64,000 nucleotides of DNA from Promethearchaeia archaeon (GCA_029856145.1 JAHQWK010000001.1:248001-312000); one strand, 5' to 3'; positions 7,630 to 19,200 are shown, numbered from the stretch's first letter. Numbers and translations: made by a program. The notes: generated by a model from the sequence alone, not told the origin.

Positions 7630-9321
7630 TTATACTTCTTCTCCTCGTCTTTTAGCCTCGATATCTTTTAAGTCCTTTCTTAAAACTTTACCCACAAGCG
7701 ATTCAGGAAGTTCTTTCCGATATTCAATGAATTTTGGGATTTTATAGGGCGCAACATTTTGTCTTAGAAACTCCTTTATTTCCATCTTCATTTCATCTGT
7801 CTCATGAAATCCATCTTTTAATATTATATATGCCTTAACTTTTTCACTACCAGGAAGATCTGGATCTGGGATACCTATAATAGCAGCATTTTCAACAGCT
7901 TCATGTTCAAACAAAACATCTTCAAGTTCTCTAGGATATACTTTAAAACCACTGACGTTTATCATATCTTTCTTCCTATCAACAATATACATATACCCAT
8001 CTTCATCAAGTTTTCCAATATCACCTGTTAAAACCCATTCTCCTTTCAATTGACCTGCAGTTTCTTCTGGTTTGTTCCAATACCCTTTAAAAACTTGAGG
8101 CCCTTTAATCATTATTTCTCCTGCCTCACCCATAGGAACGATCTTAGTATAATCATCAATATCTACAATCTTTACTTCCGTATCTGGAAATGCTAATCCA
8201 ACGGAACCAACTTTTCTGAGGCCATTTACAGGATTACTATGGGTTACTGGTGATGTTTCAGTCATACCAAAACCTTCAATAATTTTGCCTCCAGTTCTTT
8301 CTTCGAATTCTTTAAGAACTTCAGGTGGCATTGGTGCTGCACCTGTATTACATACTCGTATTGATTTTAGGTATTTAGCATAATCTTCAATATCATCTCT
8401 TTCTAAGAGACGCATATACATGGTTGGTACACCAGGAAAATACGAAGGGTTTGTTGCTTTAATAATTTCAAAAAGAGATTTTTGATCTCTTGCGTCAGGA
8501 TTCAATGCTAATGTAGATCCGGAATATATTTGAGTATTCATACATACTGTCATACCATATATATGAAATAAAGGCAAATTAGTAAGCATCGTTTCTTTGC
8601 CTCTCTTTATGTCAGGTCCTACCCAAGTAGCAGTTGCAATACTATTTGAAACGATATTATAATGAGTCAACATAGCTCCTTTAGGTAAGCCAGTTGTTCC
8701 TCCGGTGTATTGCAATATTGCGATATCCTCTTTTGCATTAATTTCAAAATCTTGAATATTTGGTTTAGTTTTCTCAATTATATTTAGGAATTGTATTGTT
8801 CCAACGATTTCCGGTGGATTTTTTGAACCCATTGGAGCATAATCAAAGACATTAGTAATAATAATATGTCTTAATTTCGTTCGGTCTTTGATCTTATTAA
8901 TTTTATCAAGTTGAGAATCCCATGCTATTATTATTTCTACACCAGAATCATTAAGTTGATAAGCTAATTCGTGTTCTGTATGTAGCACACTACAAGCTGT
9001 GACAATTCCACCTGCTTTCAGAATACCATAAAAACTGAATAGAAATTGTGGAAAATTTGGGATCATTATAGCTACAACATCTCCTCTCTTTACTCCTAGG
9101 TCCACTAAAGCTGTTGCTAATCTATCTGCAATATCCTTGAATTTTTTATAGGAAATCTTATTCTTCATGAACCAAATTGCTGTTTTACTACTAAATTCTT
9201 CAACGGTATTGTCTAATAATTTATATACATTCATTTCAGGATATTCAATATGCTCTGGAACACCCTTATCATAATGTTTTACCCAAGGTTTTGCTGCATA
9301 TGGATTTTCAGTTTCATTCAT
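7630..9321 (-). CDS. Acyl-CoA synthetase (AMP-forming fatty-acid--CoA ligase)
   Basis: The 563-residue enzyme would activate a carboxylic acid with ATP and CoA through an acyl-AMP intermediate in the cytosol. The phosphate-binding loop YTGGTTGLPKG lies near residue 205, GFGMTETSP near 350, TGDIGKLDEDGYMYIVDRKK near 437 including the conserved Asp and Arg, and the catalytic Lys in GKVLRKD near 545. All are intact and the length is normal for long-chain or aromatic acyl-CoA ligases. Substrate cannot be told from sequence. It follows the Liv-type transporter operon after a gap of about 200 bases on the same strand, so it may act on an imported acid, but the gap could hold its own promoter. Confidence 0.92.
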   Translation of the reverse strand: MNETENPYAAKPWVKHYDKGVPEHIEYPEMNVYKLLDNTVEEFSSKTAIWFMKNKISYKKFKDIADRLATALVDLGVKRGDVVAIMIPNFPQFLFSFYGILKAGGIVTACSVLHTEHELAYQLNDSGVEIIIAWDSQLDKINKIKDRTKLRHIIITNVFDYAPMGSKNPPEIVGTIQFLNIIEKTKPNIQDFEINAKEDIAILQYTGGTTGLPKGAMLTHYNIVSNSIATATWVGPDIKRGKETMLTNLPLFHIYGMTVCMNTQIYSGSTLALNPDARDQKSLFEIIKATNPSYFPGVPTMYMRLLERDDIEDYAKYLKSIRVCNTGAAPMPPEVLKEFEERTGGKIIEGFGMTETSPVTHSNPVNGLRKVGSVGLAFPDTEVKIVDIDDYTKIVPMGEAGEIMIKGPQVFKGYWNKPEETAGQLKGEWVLTGDIGKLDEDGYMYIVDRKKDMINVSGFKVYPRELEDVLFEHEAVENAAIIGIPDPDLPGSEKVKAYIILKDGFHETDEMKMEIKEFLRQNVAPYKIPKFIEYRKELPESLVGKVLRKDLKDIEAKRRGEEV

Positions 9322-9524
9322 TTTTACTATTAACTCAAACTTATATTTCTCATTATATAATTAATATATATTATCTTTATATGCTAATAAATGTTTAATT
9401 GTTGTAATATAACTATTTTTTGTACATAAAATTAAAGAAATCAAAAATTCTAAGTTTTATCATAATTAAATTCTTCAAATTTAAAATTGAAGTCTATTCT
9501 GGAAAAAATTTGAAGTGAATTGAT

Positions 9525-10868
9525 TTAACTCACTCCTAATCTCTCTAATGAATCAAGAGCAATTGTAACTACAAGATCAGATTTATCTTCTAATAATTTC
9601 TTTAAAGAGGGAATAACATTTGGATCATCTGGTTTAATTTTAGCTAACGCCTCAGCAGCTCGCCATCTAATTTCTGCCCTCTTATCATTTAGAGCATTAA
9701 CCAATTCAGTACTAACTTTTGAAGCTGAAATTCCAATTTTTCCTAATGCAATAGCCGCTTCACTGCGAACTCTTAATTTTTGGTCGTTCAAAGCTTCTGC
9801 TAATGCAAAAACGGAATCACTAGCTACTGATCCAAGATTTCCTAGGGCTCTTGCAGTTTCAACACGTACAATAGTCTTAGGATACTTTAACATTTTAATA
9901 ATTTCTGGAATAGCTTCTAATGCATCATCTCCCATTTTTCCCATAGCCCAAACTACCAAACTGACTACATTTTTATTAGGATGGTTTAAAGCTTCGATTA
10001 ACGTTTTTATTGCTGGTTTTCCAATACTTCTTATGGCATCAGCAGCTCTACCTCTTATTCCTTTTTTCCTATCGTCAAGAGCTAAGGTTAATTTTTCTAA
10101 TATTTCAGAATCTGCAAGTTTCATCTCTCCAAATGCTTCTATGATGCTTTTTCTTACAATAGGGGAATAATGCTCAATATAAATCAAAAGGGTAGGAACT
10201 GCATTTGATCCCATTTCACTTAGGGTATATATTACAGCTTTTCTTACTCTCCAATCTTTATCTTCTAATGCTTTTAGTAGAACAGGTAAAGCATTTAATG
10301 CATCCTTACCTACTTGTGCTAAAGTATTAACTGCAGCTGTTCTGACTGCCCAACTATAATCTTTAATTGCATTTATCAATGCTGGAATTGCTATATATGC
10401 TTCAGATTTAAAATAACCCAAGGAATTAGCTGCCTCTGTTCTAACTTCTTCATTTTTGTCTTTTAAGGCAGTAATTAAAGCTGAAATTGCTTCATCGCTA
10501 ATAAATCCGATTTTTCCTAGAGAAATTACAACTTCTATACGAATCGAAACTTCATCATCTTTAACTAGCTTTGATAATTCCGAAATTGCATTTTCCGCGA
10601 CATTTCCCATTTTTCCTAAAGTCCTTACTGTTTCTCGACATATACTCCAATCATTATCTGCTAAGCATTCAATTAATTCTGAAAGAGCAGATTCAGATTT
10701 TTTCCCTAATTCACCTAAGACTAAAATAGCATTGAATTTAATTGATCTAATATCGCTATTTAATTGTTCTATTATATCATTAATTACATTTGGATCTTTC
10801 TCAACTCTAGCTAAAACCAAATCAATTCTTGCATCCCTTAATAATTTTTCTAACGACGCTGAAATCAT
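9525..10868 (-). CDS. HEAT-repeat protein at end of Liv-type operon
   Basis: The 447-residue protein consists almost entirely of HEAT/PBS-lyase-type repeats of about 31-38 residues, each two helices, with recurring motifs such as VRTEAANSLG, VRVETARALGNLG and VRSEAAIALGKIG. No catalytic residues or membrane segment are evident, so it should fold as a curved solenoid that binds another protein. Its ATG lies 8 bases after the stop of the LivF-like ATPase, so it is very probably translated from the transporter transcript. It may dock on the importer or its ATPases, or simply be co-regulated. HEAT proteins are common; this placement is not usual for Liv operons. Confidence 0.88.
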   Translation of the reverse strand: MISASLEKLLRDARIDLVLARVEKDPNVINDIIEQLNSDIRSIKFNAILVLGELGKKSESALSELIECLADNDWSICRETVRTLGKMGNVAENAISELSKLVKDDEVSIRIEVVISLGKIGFISDEAISALITALKDKNEEVRTEAANSLGYFKSEAYIAIPALINAIKDYSWAVRTAAVNTLAQVGKDALNALPVLLKALEDKDWRVRKAVIYTLSEMGSNAVPTLLIYIEHYSPIVRKSIIEAFGEMKLADSEILEKLTLALDDRKKGIRGRAADAIRSIGKPAIKTLIEALNHPNKNVVSLVVWAMGKMGDDALEAIPEIIKMLKYPKTIVRVETARALGNLGSVASDSVFALAEALNDQKLRVRSEAAIALGKIGISASKVSTELVNALNDKRAEIRWRAAEALAKIKPDDPNVIPSLKKLLEDKSDLVVTIALDSLERLGVS

Positions 10869-10876
10869 AAATCACC

Positions 10877-11617
10877 CTATATACCTAAATAGATTTTTCT
10901 AATTCTCGGTTCTTTTTCGAGTTCTTCTTTTGTTCCTCTCATCTCAATTTTTCCTTCTTCTAACACATGAAGATATTGAGCAATATCAAAAGCAAGCACT
11001 GCATCTTGTTCAACTAAAAGTGTAGTGGTTCCTTTATTTTTAATATGATTAATTGCTTCGAATATTTTCTTTTTGAATAATGGAGCAAGACCTAATGAAG
11101 GTTCATCAAGTAAAAGAACCGAAGGATCTGATACAATTGATCGAGCTAGAGCTAACATTTGTTGTTCACCTCCACTGAGTGTTCCTGCCCTCTGCTTTTT
11201 TCTTTCTTTAAGCCGTGGAAAGAGTTCAAAAATATAGTCTAAAAGTTCTTTATATTTTTTTCTATCTTTTAGTGAATAAGCACCCATTTCAATATTTTCC
11301 ATTACAGTCATATCATAGAAAAGTCTACGACGTTCAGGACAATGCGCAATTCCCATTCTAGCTATCTTATATGCATCAAGTTCATCTATTCGCTCACCTC
11401 TGAATAAGATTTTACCTCTATCTATTTCCTCCAAACCTGAAATCACTCGAAGGAGTGTAGTTTTTCCTGCTCCATTTGGTCCGATAACGGCTTCAAGGCT
11501 TTGCTTTTCAAGCTTTAGATTGAGTTCTTCAAGAGCTTTAGCTTTACCATAATAATGGTATACTTTCTTAAGTTCAATAGAATCTTCTGATTCTTCATTA
11601 ATCTCATTATTTTTCAT
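10877..11617 (-). CDS. livF: Branched-chain amino acid ABC transporter ATPase LivF
   Basis: The 246-residue ABC ATPase has Walker A GPNGAGKTTLL (about residue 42-52), signature LSGGEQQMLALAR (about 144) and Walker B LLLDEPSLGLAP (about 165). The compact build and the sequence around ERRRLF match LivF. It powers import together with LivG at the cytosolic face of the permease. Its start overlaps the end of livG by 11 bases, indicating translational coupling. The N-terminus carries an extra acidic stretch before the first strand. Confidence 0.93.
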   Translation of the reverse strand: MKNNEINEESEDSIELKKVYHYYGKAKALEELNLKLEKQSLEAVIGPNGAGKTTLLRVISGLEEIDRGKILFRGERIDELDAYKIARMGIAHCPERRRLFYDMTVMENIEMGAYSLKDRKKYKELLDYIFELFPRLKERKKQRAGTLSGGEQQMLALARSIVSDPSVLLLDEPSLGLAPLFKKKIFEAINHIKNKGTTTLLVEQDAVLAFDIAQYLHVLEEGKIEMRGTKEELEKEPRIRKIYLGI

Positions 11618-12350
11618 TATTTTGACCTCTTCCTAAATATGCTTCATGTACAATTTTTTCTTCAACTACTTCTTGAGGAGGACCATCAGCAATTAATTTC
11701 CCTTGATGCATTACAAGTACTCTCGGTACTAGTGCCATTAATTCCCTTAATACATGACCAGCAATAATAATTGTATAACCTTCATTATGTAATTTTTGAA
11801 TTAAATCGACAATCACCATTTGTTCTTCATAAGACAATCCACTAAACGGCTCATCAAGAAGCAATAATTCTGGATTTGAAGCAATTGCCCTAGCAATCTC
11901 AAGTTTTTTCAGATCACCAAAAGGTAGAATTATAGGGGGAATTCGAGCTCTATCTATCAAACCAACAGAAGTAAGTATAGTACTAGCCATTTGATTAACC
12001 CCGAAATCCTCACTTATTGCTTTTCCTCTTGGAGACATACATCCTACAATGACATTATCTAAACAAGTTAAAAATTTTAGTGGTCTTACTATTTGAAAAG
12101 TCCTTGTAATACCATATTTGACTCGTTTGTATATACTAAATCTTGTAATGTTCACACCATCAAACCAAATAGTACCTCGATTCAAATTTTCAAATCCAGA
12201 TATTAAATTAAATAGAGTTGTTTTACCAGCTCCATTTGGGCCAATTAAACCAACAAGAGACCCACGTTCAATATCAAAACTCACATCATTTACAGCAGTT
12301 AATCCACCAAACCTTTTGGTTATATTTTTTACTTGTAAAATAACACCCAT
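11607..12350 (-). CDS. livG: Branched-chain amino acid ABC transporter ATPase LivG
   Basis: The 247-residue ATPase shows Walker A GPNGAGKTTLF near residue 37, the LivG-typical GITRTFQIVRPLKFLTCLDNV region, Walker B LLLDEPFSGL near 163 and a switch His in IIIAGHVLREL. The signature is noticeably degenerate: LPFGDLKKLEIARA in place of the usual LSYGQQRRLEIARA. Because the partner LivF has a perfect signature, only one of the two composite ATP sites may be canonical. The gene sits between livM and livF. Confidence 0.92.
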   Translation of the reverse strand: MGVILQVKNITKRFGGLTAVNDVSFDIERGSLVGLIGPNGAGKTTLFNLISGFENLNRGTIWFDGVNITRFSIYKRVKYGITRTFQIVRPLKFLTCLDNVIVGCMSPRGKAISEDFGVNQMASTILTSVGLIDRARIPPIILPFGDLKKLEIARAIASNPELLLLDEPFSGLSYEEQMVIVDLIQKLHNEGYTIIIAGHVLRELMALVPRVLVMHQGKLIADGPPQEVVEEKIVHEAYLGRGQNNEK

Positions 12351-12384
12351 AGTTTATCTACCTCTAAATTAATTGAAATTTTAT

Positions 12385-13542
12385 TTATTTGCCTAGTAAT
12401 AAATCCCATAAATTTTTTGATTGCTCTATAGCTGGAGTCATTAACCCACGTTCAGTAAATCTCACTACCAATAATAATATTATAGCGAATATAAATACAG
12501 AAATATTAGTAAACAAATCGCTGAAAGCTGGTAAGAAAGTTGATATTACTTCTTCTAGAATTTGAATTAAAACAATAAAGAAATAAGCCCCAAAAACAGC
12601 ACCAGAAATCAGTGCTATACCTCCTATACATGCCATAATAACGGGATAAAATGAGTAATTGAGCGAATAAATTTCTGGGGCTACTTTTGTTTGATCAAGG
12701 ATATATATACTACCTGCTATTCCTGCAAAAAAAGCACTAATCATAAACGCATATATCTTGTACTTAGTAACATTAATTCCAGATGCTTCTGTTGATTTCT
12801 CATCATCACGTATAGCTTGGAATATAGTGCCCAGCCTTGAATTATATACCGCAAGCATTATGGCTATTGAGACAATCATAATTAATAATACAAATATAAA
12901 TCGCAATCTAATATCTATAAACAAAAAATCCAGAATCGGTGGAATTCCTTCCCCTCCGTAGAATATAAATCTTAAAGAACTCATACTAAATAGTAGACTC
13001 AATAATAAACTAAATGTCAATGTGCCAAGTGCGAAATAGGGGCCTCTAAATCTAAGACATGGAATTGCTATTAATAATCCAAACACAACCGCATAAACTC
13101 CTCCCAACATTACTGCCCAGAACCAATTTAAATTATTAAAATAAACCCATGCACCACATGCATAAGCTCCAATCCCCCAAAACGCAGCATGCCCGAAACT
13201 CACTTGTCCGGTGACTCCAGATAGTAAATCCCAACTAGCAGCATAGATTGCATAGATCATAGCAAGCATGAACATTCGAAAATATAAAGCTTCATTTAAA
13301 ATAAGGGGGATAAAAGAAACTAGAATTAAACACATTAGAATTATTACTCCCCTGAATGATGTTACCCAAGATTTGAAATTACTCTGAGAAGCTGGAATTT
13401 GATATTTTACAAATAATTTAAATTTTTTAGCGATTCTATGAGTAAAGTTCTTAATTGGCGCCCCAATGGGTCTTTTAGTCTTAACAGATTCGATTTCATT
13501 ATCTAAAGCTTGTTCTACTAATTTTTCTTCTTTTTCAATCAT
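12385..13542 (-). CDS. livM: Branched-chain amino acid ABC transporter permease LivM
   Basis: The 385-residue permease has a long charged N-terminal extension of about 65 residues, then roughly ten hydrophobic helices. Hallmarks of LivM are DLLSGVTGQVSFGHAAFWGIGAYACG (two parts, near residues 107-130) and the cytosolic ATPase-contact loop AIRDDEKSTEASGINVTKYK near 240. It ends 34 bases before livG and begins 40 bases after livH, within one operon. Confidence 0.92.
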   Translation of the reverse strand: MIEKEEKLVEQALDNEIESVKTKRPIGAPIKNFTHRIAKKFKLFVKYQIPASQSNFKSWVTSFRGVIILMCLILVSFIPLILNEALYFRMFMLAMIYAIYAASWDLLSGVTGQVSFGHAAFWGIGAYACGAWVYFNNLNWFWAVMLGGVYAVVFGLLIAIPCLRFRGPYFALGTLTFSLLLSLLFSMSSLRFIFYGGEGIPPILDFLFIDIRLRFIFVLLIMIVSIAIMLAVYNSRLGTIFQAIRDDEKSTEASGINVTKYKIYAFMISAFFAGIAGSIYILDQTKVAPEIYSLNYSFYPVIMACIGGIALISGAVFGAYFFIVLIQILEEVISTFLPAFSDLFTNISVFIFAIILLLVVRFTERGLMTPAIEQSKNLWDLLLGK

Positions 13543-13582
13543 TTATAAATCACAAATTGAATTTTTATTATTCTTTAATATA

Positions 13583-14473
13583 TTACACTCTTTCTTTCTT
13601 TCCTAGAAGACCTCTAGGTCTAATTATCAATACTAAAAGGATTATCCCTAGATGGATTATACCAGTAAACTGAAATCCGAATTGGAGATCAATATATATA
13701 AATGTAAAACTTCGTGCATAAGAAATTATAAAGGCGCCTATAACACTTCCTGGAAGACTTCCCATACCGCCTAGAATCACAACAGACATAGATAATAATA
13801 GATATTCCCAACCAGAATATGGAACTACAACTGTTTGGGGAACATATAACATAGCTGCACATCCTGCTAATAAAGCAGAAAAAGCTACAGTTACCATTAG
13901 AATTCTATTAACATTTATTCCCATTAATTGAGCAGCATCTTTATCTTGAGATACTGCTCTAATTGATTTACCCAATTTTGATTTTTTAATAAAAAGGATT
14001 AAAAGCGTTAAAATACATATCGCCGTAATTATAATAAGCAAATCTTGATAAAATACATTTACTCCAAAAACTTCAAAACTACCAGAAATAAATGGTTCAA
14101 TTGTTATCGCTTGTAGTTCACCAACTTTTGCACTTTCATAAAGCAATATTCCTTGTTCTATGAAAAATGCTAAAGCAAACGTAACAATCATAACGGCAAT
14201 TTCACTATGCTCGTGAGTCGGCTTTATTAAAGCATAATATGTTACGGCCCCCACGATTGTAATTAGGATTAATCCAACTACAATTGCTAATGGATATACT
14301 AAAATTCCGCCTTCAATAAACCAAAATATCATATATGCTGTTAAAAGATAAAAAGCACCATGTGCTAAATTAATAACTCCACCAACACCATAGACTAATG
14401 AATATCCACTTGAAAGTAAAGCTAACATTGAGCCAAAAACAGCACCACTTATTAAAAATTGGATAAATGACAT
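13583..14473 (-). CDS. livH: Branched-chain amino acid ABC transporter permease LivH
   Basis: The 296-residue permease has about eight helices and LivH signatures: SSGYSLVYGVGGVINLAHGA near residue 21, the coupling-helix segment IRAVSQDKDAAQLMGINV near 171, and GGMGSLPGSVIGAF near 235, ending in RPRGLLGKKERV. It pairs with LivM to form the membrane channel. The gene follows the binding-protein gene by about 110 bases, in which transcript processing or a weak promoter could sit. Confidence 0.93.
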   Translation of the reverse strand: MSFIQFLISGAVFGSMLALLSSGYSLVYGVGGVINLAHGAFYLLTAYMIFWFIEGGILVYPLAIVVGLILITIVGAVTYYALIKPTHEHSEIAVMIVTFALAFFIEQGILLYESAKVGELQAITIEPFISGSFEVFGVNVFYQDLLIIITAICILTLLILFIKKSKLGKSIRAVSQDKDAAQLMGINVNRILMVTVAFSALLAGCAAMLYVPQTVVVPYSGWEYLLLSMSVVILGGMGSLPGSVIGAFIISYARSFTFIYIDLQFGFQFTGIIHLGIILLVLIIRPRGLLGKKERV

Positions 14474-14584
14474 ATTTAATTAGTCTCCATTTATTTTTTT
14501 ATGATATGATTTTGAAAATTATAGAATAAAAAAAAATATTTAATTTAAAATTATTGTTTTTGATTATGCTTTTTCTTGAGGTAC

Positions 14585-16009
14585 TTACCACCACGGAGGA
14601 AATATCAAATGTGATTTCGAAGCTAAAGGGACATAGTTTGCCCAAGGATATAACCCTCCTGAGGGAATAAGCGGTAGCGATCCATCCGGATGATATTGTC
14701 TGAAAGGAGCAGAGAAGAAACCATCACGTATTCCAGGTATAGTTTGAAGTACATCATGATTTGCATCAAAACCAATTAAAGCTCCAATTCCAGGGTATGG
14801 ATTTGCTTCATCAAATGCTTCTAGACCTGCCACAATATCTGTATTTATTAAGGATTGTTCATTGGTTATTGCTGTAACTAAAAGATTTACGGCATCGCTT
14901 CCTCCAAGACCAGTATAAATTGGTTCAAATCCCCATGTACCGGTAAAATTATCATACCACTCTAATGTTCTTACTGTCATGTTAACCTTCGCAATACCAT
15001 GGATGGTGACTTCATAAACACTTTGTCCTGATGTACTTGGCCAATAATAACTCGTCTGAGCGGCTACATTTATTCCTGCGACAAGGGCATTTGGTTGAGT
15101 AATGTTATAGAAACTACCGAAATAAAATCCATAGTAAATATCAGAAATTATTGGGATAATCAATTGAGTTCCATCTGCAGCCATAGTACCCCATAATCCT
15201 GCAAATTCTGCAGGTGTCCAAGCAGTAAGGCCTGTTCTTTTTGGGATTTTTTGAGTAGTTATATTTGCTGCCCCTAAATAGTTTGGAAATGACGCATTAA
15301 GGGTATCCAATAATGCTTCTTTTATATCTTCTGTCCAAATAAGGTCTTCGTAAACGATCCACGCATTGTCTACATTAAACCCTTGGTGGTCTGTAATATT
15401 TGGAATAATATAATTACTTAATATATAACCTAGATGTTCTCCTAAATGATCAGAATTGATTGGCATACACCTAAATAACCACTGATAAAAGGCTCTTGTA
15501 TAGGGATCTCCAAGCCATTCTTGACAGAATTTTGGAGAGGCCGTCCCAGTTATCATAAATGGGATATCAGCTTCCATAATTCTTGATATATAAATTTCAA
15601 ATGTTTCAGAACGAAAACCTCCTAAACAAGCGTCAGGGTCATAACTGACCATTTTTATTGCAGCAGCAAGAGCAGCTTCATTATCATATGAAGCCTCTTT
15701 AGTATCTTCTTTCACAAGACCGACATAATACATCGTTCCATTAATATCTACTCCTCCTGCTAGATTAATATCTCTAGCAGCCATCCAAGCTCCACGCCAA
15801 CTATAAACACCTGTTTGAGCCATATCATCAAGAACTCCAATCTTAATCGTTTGAGCAAGAGGCATTTTTTCATCACCTAATCCGGGATATTCATAGGGAT
15901 TAACTGTAGCTTCTGGAGCAGCAAGAAAGAACCACGCTCCAACCCCGATGCCCGTTCCTATGACAGCAATAAGTACAATCGCTAAAATTCTTTTTGTCAT
16001 TTGTTCCAT
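14585..16009 (-). CDS. ABC transporter substrate-binding protein, membrane-anchored
   Basis: The 474-residue protein begins with a short basic segment and one hydrophobic helix (residues 7-29) without a lipobox Cys, so it is probably tethered outside the cell by an uncleaved anchor. The rest is a type I periplasmic-binding fold of the Leu/Ile/Val family: IKIGVLDDMAQTGVYSW near residue 55, GAWMAARDINLAGGV, the segment DPDACLGGFRSE and the late YTGLGGSDAVNLL. It is longer than typical LivJ. The ligand is not certain; amino acids, amides, urea or aromatic acids are handled by related systems. It heads the operon livH-livM-livG-livF-HEAT. Confidence 0.88.
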   Translation of the reverse strand: MEQMTKRILAIVLIAVIGTGIGVGAWFFLAAPEATVNPYEYPGLGDEKMPLAQTIKIGVLDDMAQTGVYSWRGAWMAARDINLAGGVDINGTMYYVGLVKEDTKEASYDNEAALAAAIKMVSYDPDACLGGFRSETFEIYISRIMEADIPFMITGTASPKFCQEWLGDPYTRAFYQWLFRCMPINSDHLGEHLGYILSNYIIPNITDHQGFNVDNAWIVYEDLIWTEDIKEALLDTLNASFPNYLGAANITTQKIPKRTGLTAWTPAEFAGLWGTMAADGTQLIIPIISDIYYGFYFGSFYNITQPNALVAGINVAAQTSYYWPSTSGQSVYEVTIHGIAKVNMTVRTLEWYDNFTGTWGFEPIYTGLGGSDAVNLLVTAITNEQSLINTDIVAGLEAFDEANPYPGIGALIGFDANHDVLQTIPGIRDGFFSAPFRQYHPDGSLPLIPSGGLYPWANYVPLASKSHLIFPPWW

Positions 16010-16207
16010 TTATTAGATCACTTCTTTTTTAATTTTTTTTAATTTAATATGTATGTTTATTTTTAAATTTACAATAATTAGTTCATTTTAACATATATTT
16101 AAACTTTTCAACTTTTCATATTCGAAATCAGCTGATGATAACAAAAATGTGTTAAAATTAGTAACAAAAAGTAGTTATATAATAATCTAGTTAAGATCTC
16201 TAGTTTT

Positions 16208-19200
16208 TTATAAGACGAAATTAATAATTATCTGAATAGCTACTATTATTCCTAAAACTATAAGAACAATAATCAAGATAATAAGTGTATAAAATCTCCA
16301 CTTAATTGAAATATTTTCACTTCTTTCTTTAAATCTTATATAGGGTAATAATATTACTCCAATAATCCAAATTGATATCCAAATGGTGAAAACATACCAA
16401 ACTGGTGTTATAACAGTAAATAAAAGCGTAATAATACTACCCCAACTGATAATTAGTCGATACATTCGACGTCTAAACATTACATTGACATCATCAGATT
16501 TTTTGGAGGGGATAAGAGAGTATAGTATTCCAAAAATAGGAAATATTAGAAGGATTGAATAGGTCCAATCTAAATAATTAAACATAGCCGGTGATAAGGA
16601 GATACCAATTAAAGCAGCTATGAAAATGCTAAATACTATCCAGAGCGATTTATAATATATCTTTATAAAGTGGTAGATTTTAATGAACATATTCTTAATT
16701 GCTAATTTAAGAGATCTAAAGAATTTTGAAAGAAAATCAATAAAATTATTGATAAATCGTTTTAATTCTTCTAAAAGAAAGATAAATGGATAAAGTAAAA
16801 TTCCAAAGCTAAGAACTGTAATACCTAAACCTACGAAAGAAACGCGATAGACTATTAAAAATAATAAAATAAATATCACTAACCAAAACAGAAACGCGAT
16901 AGATGCGAAAGATGAATGTTTTTTGAATGGTTTTAAATGAATTGCTAAAAATATTACAAAAATTAACGAACTACTACTTAAATTTAAAATTAAATCAAAG
17001 TTTGGAATTCCTCCTAATATTAAAAATGAATCAATAGATAATAAGGCGCCAATTATTAGAAATGAGGAAGATCTCAAGGATTTTCGTAATTTTTCATTGA
17101 GCATTTTATCCAATAGAGTTATTAAAAACATGATGATAAAAGAAGCTAACACTAAATTAAGATTGGCAAATTGATCCAAACTAGAGAAATATAAAGGCCA
17201 TGTTATGAAATTGAGATATGAAATTATTATCAAACCAGACTTGATTTTCTTTTTATAGGTATCAACAATTTTCCAAAAAGCTAATAATTTAAAAAGGTAA
17301 GCAAACTCAAGAATCAGTATAATAATGATAAAAGGAATTACTGTAAAAAAGAAAGCTATAAAATAAGTACTGTAAATCCATATTAAGTAAGTTGATGTAA
17401 ATATCATAATCAAAATCCAAGAAATTGATTTGATATAATCAGTAATTTTTCCTAAGAATTTGAATAGAAAGCTATCTATAATCATTAATACATGGATTAC
17501 AAGGCTTAAAATCAATAAAATCAATTGGACATTAAACCCTTGCAATGTTAATGGTTGTATTATAGAAAAACATAATGTAGCATAAAAACCCATACCTAAA
17601 AGTCGGTGAATATATGTTTGAGCCTTATTATAAACATCTTTTTTATCAGGGAAAAATAATTTTAATGCTTTAAAGAAAGAATAATTTGTATAAAATTGCA
17701 TTAGTAGAAAAATGAAAATTTCTAAACTAAATAAGAAGGGATATTGAAATACAAGATTGTGTAAAAATAGAAATAAATTTAACGACAATATAAAATAACT
17801 AATAGTATGAACTAAACTTGCATAACTTTTCTTTACTTTTTTTATAGAATAAATATCTAATAATGTCAAAACAAATAATATTGACAGAGCTACCATGATA
17901 CTTTCAAAAATTCCTATAAATGTATTCACTAAACCATAGATCAAGATACTTATTTCAAAATATAGTATCAATACCATTAATGAATGCATTTTTAGCAGAA
18001 AGTTTGGATATTTTTGCTGTGCTATAATTGTATTAAAATATTTTATAGATACGAATGAAAGGCATATTTCTATAAAAATCATTGAATTAATTGAAATGAA
18101 ATTTAAAAAGCCAAACAATATGAAGATGTAAATCAAGTTAATGGCCAATAATCCTTGAAATACGATGAAAAGAATAAATTCGATCCTATTTTTTATATTT
18201 TTTTCAATTTTAACGAAAATAAGACTTAAAACATACAATAAGAGTGATGAATTTTGGAATAACAATAAAAAGTATCCAAATCCTCTTAATTGGTCAAAAA
18301 TAAGTATCAATCCATCAGAAATTAAAGATGCTAGAAAAAAAGAACTCCAAATAAATGAATTATAAATAAGTAATAACCGAAGCTTTGAAATAGTTTCTTT
18401 TGAAATATCCATATGAGATAAGAAATGTAGAGAAATAAGATTTAAAACTGAAAACATCAATACTAAGAGGAAAATGTTTAAATGAAACAAAAATATAAAT
18501 AAAGACAATGTATTACAGAAAATAAACCAAGACCATAGTATAAATTTGTTTCGGGTTGAAGTAATTAAAAAATTAAATATATTCTGATCAATAAATGCAA
18601 CTTCAATAAAAACTACAGCACTTATGGCTAATAGAACCAAATAAGTTGAAATTACTAAATTGGCATTAATAAAAACAAAATATAGAAAAATATTGATACC
18701 CAAAGCTATAGGAATAAAAAGATATAAAATACAACTTAAGATGTTGAAATAACGTAATAGATCCTTTATCTTTAAGTCTAACTCCGATTTTTTTACATAT
18801 TTCATACAAATTAAGAATAAAAATGGCCAGATTATTAGAAAATCACAAATCTGATAAATTAATAAAATATCAGTGAATAATATCTGCATAAATAAATTTG
18901 GTAAAATAATTGCAAGAAATAGAGATATACAAACTGAATTTATTAGAAAACATGCAAAATTGAGCCATTTCAATTGATTTTTATCCTGATAAAGTTTAAA
19001 CATACTATTTTTAATTTCAGCTGTGTCATCTTTTACAGAACTCTTGAATATATTAATTAGAATTTGAAAAGTAATAAGATAAAGCATTGGCCAGGTTAAA
19101 AAGGCAAAAATCCAATTAGGGTAAATTATGTCAAGTGTTAATAACCATTCTAAAATAGGAGAAATTATAGGGATTGGAATAGCAAACCAAAGGATATATC

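Noticed and set aside
10456..10902. 148-codon plus-strand frame opposite the HEAT gene
   Set aside because: It mirrors the repeated HEAT codons and shows no independent features.
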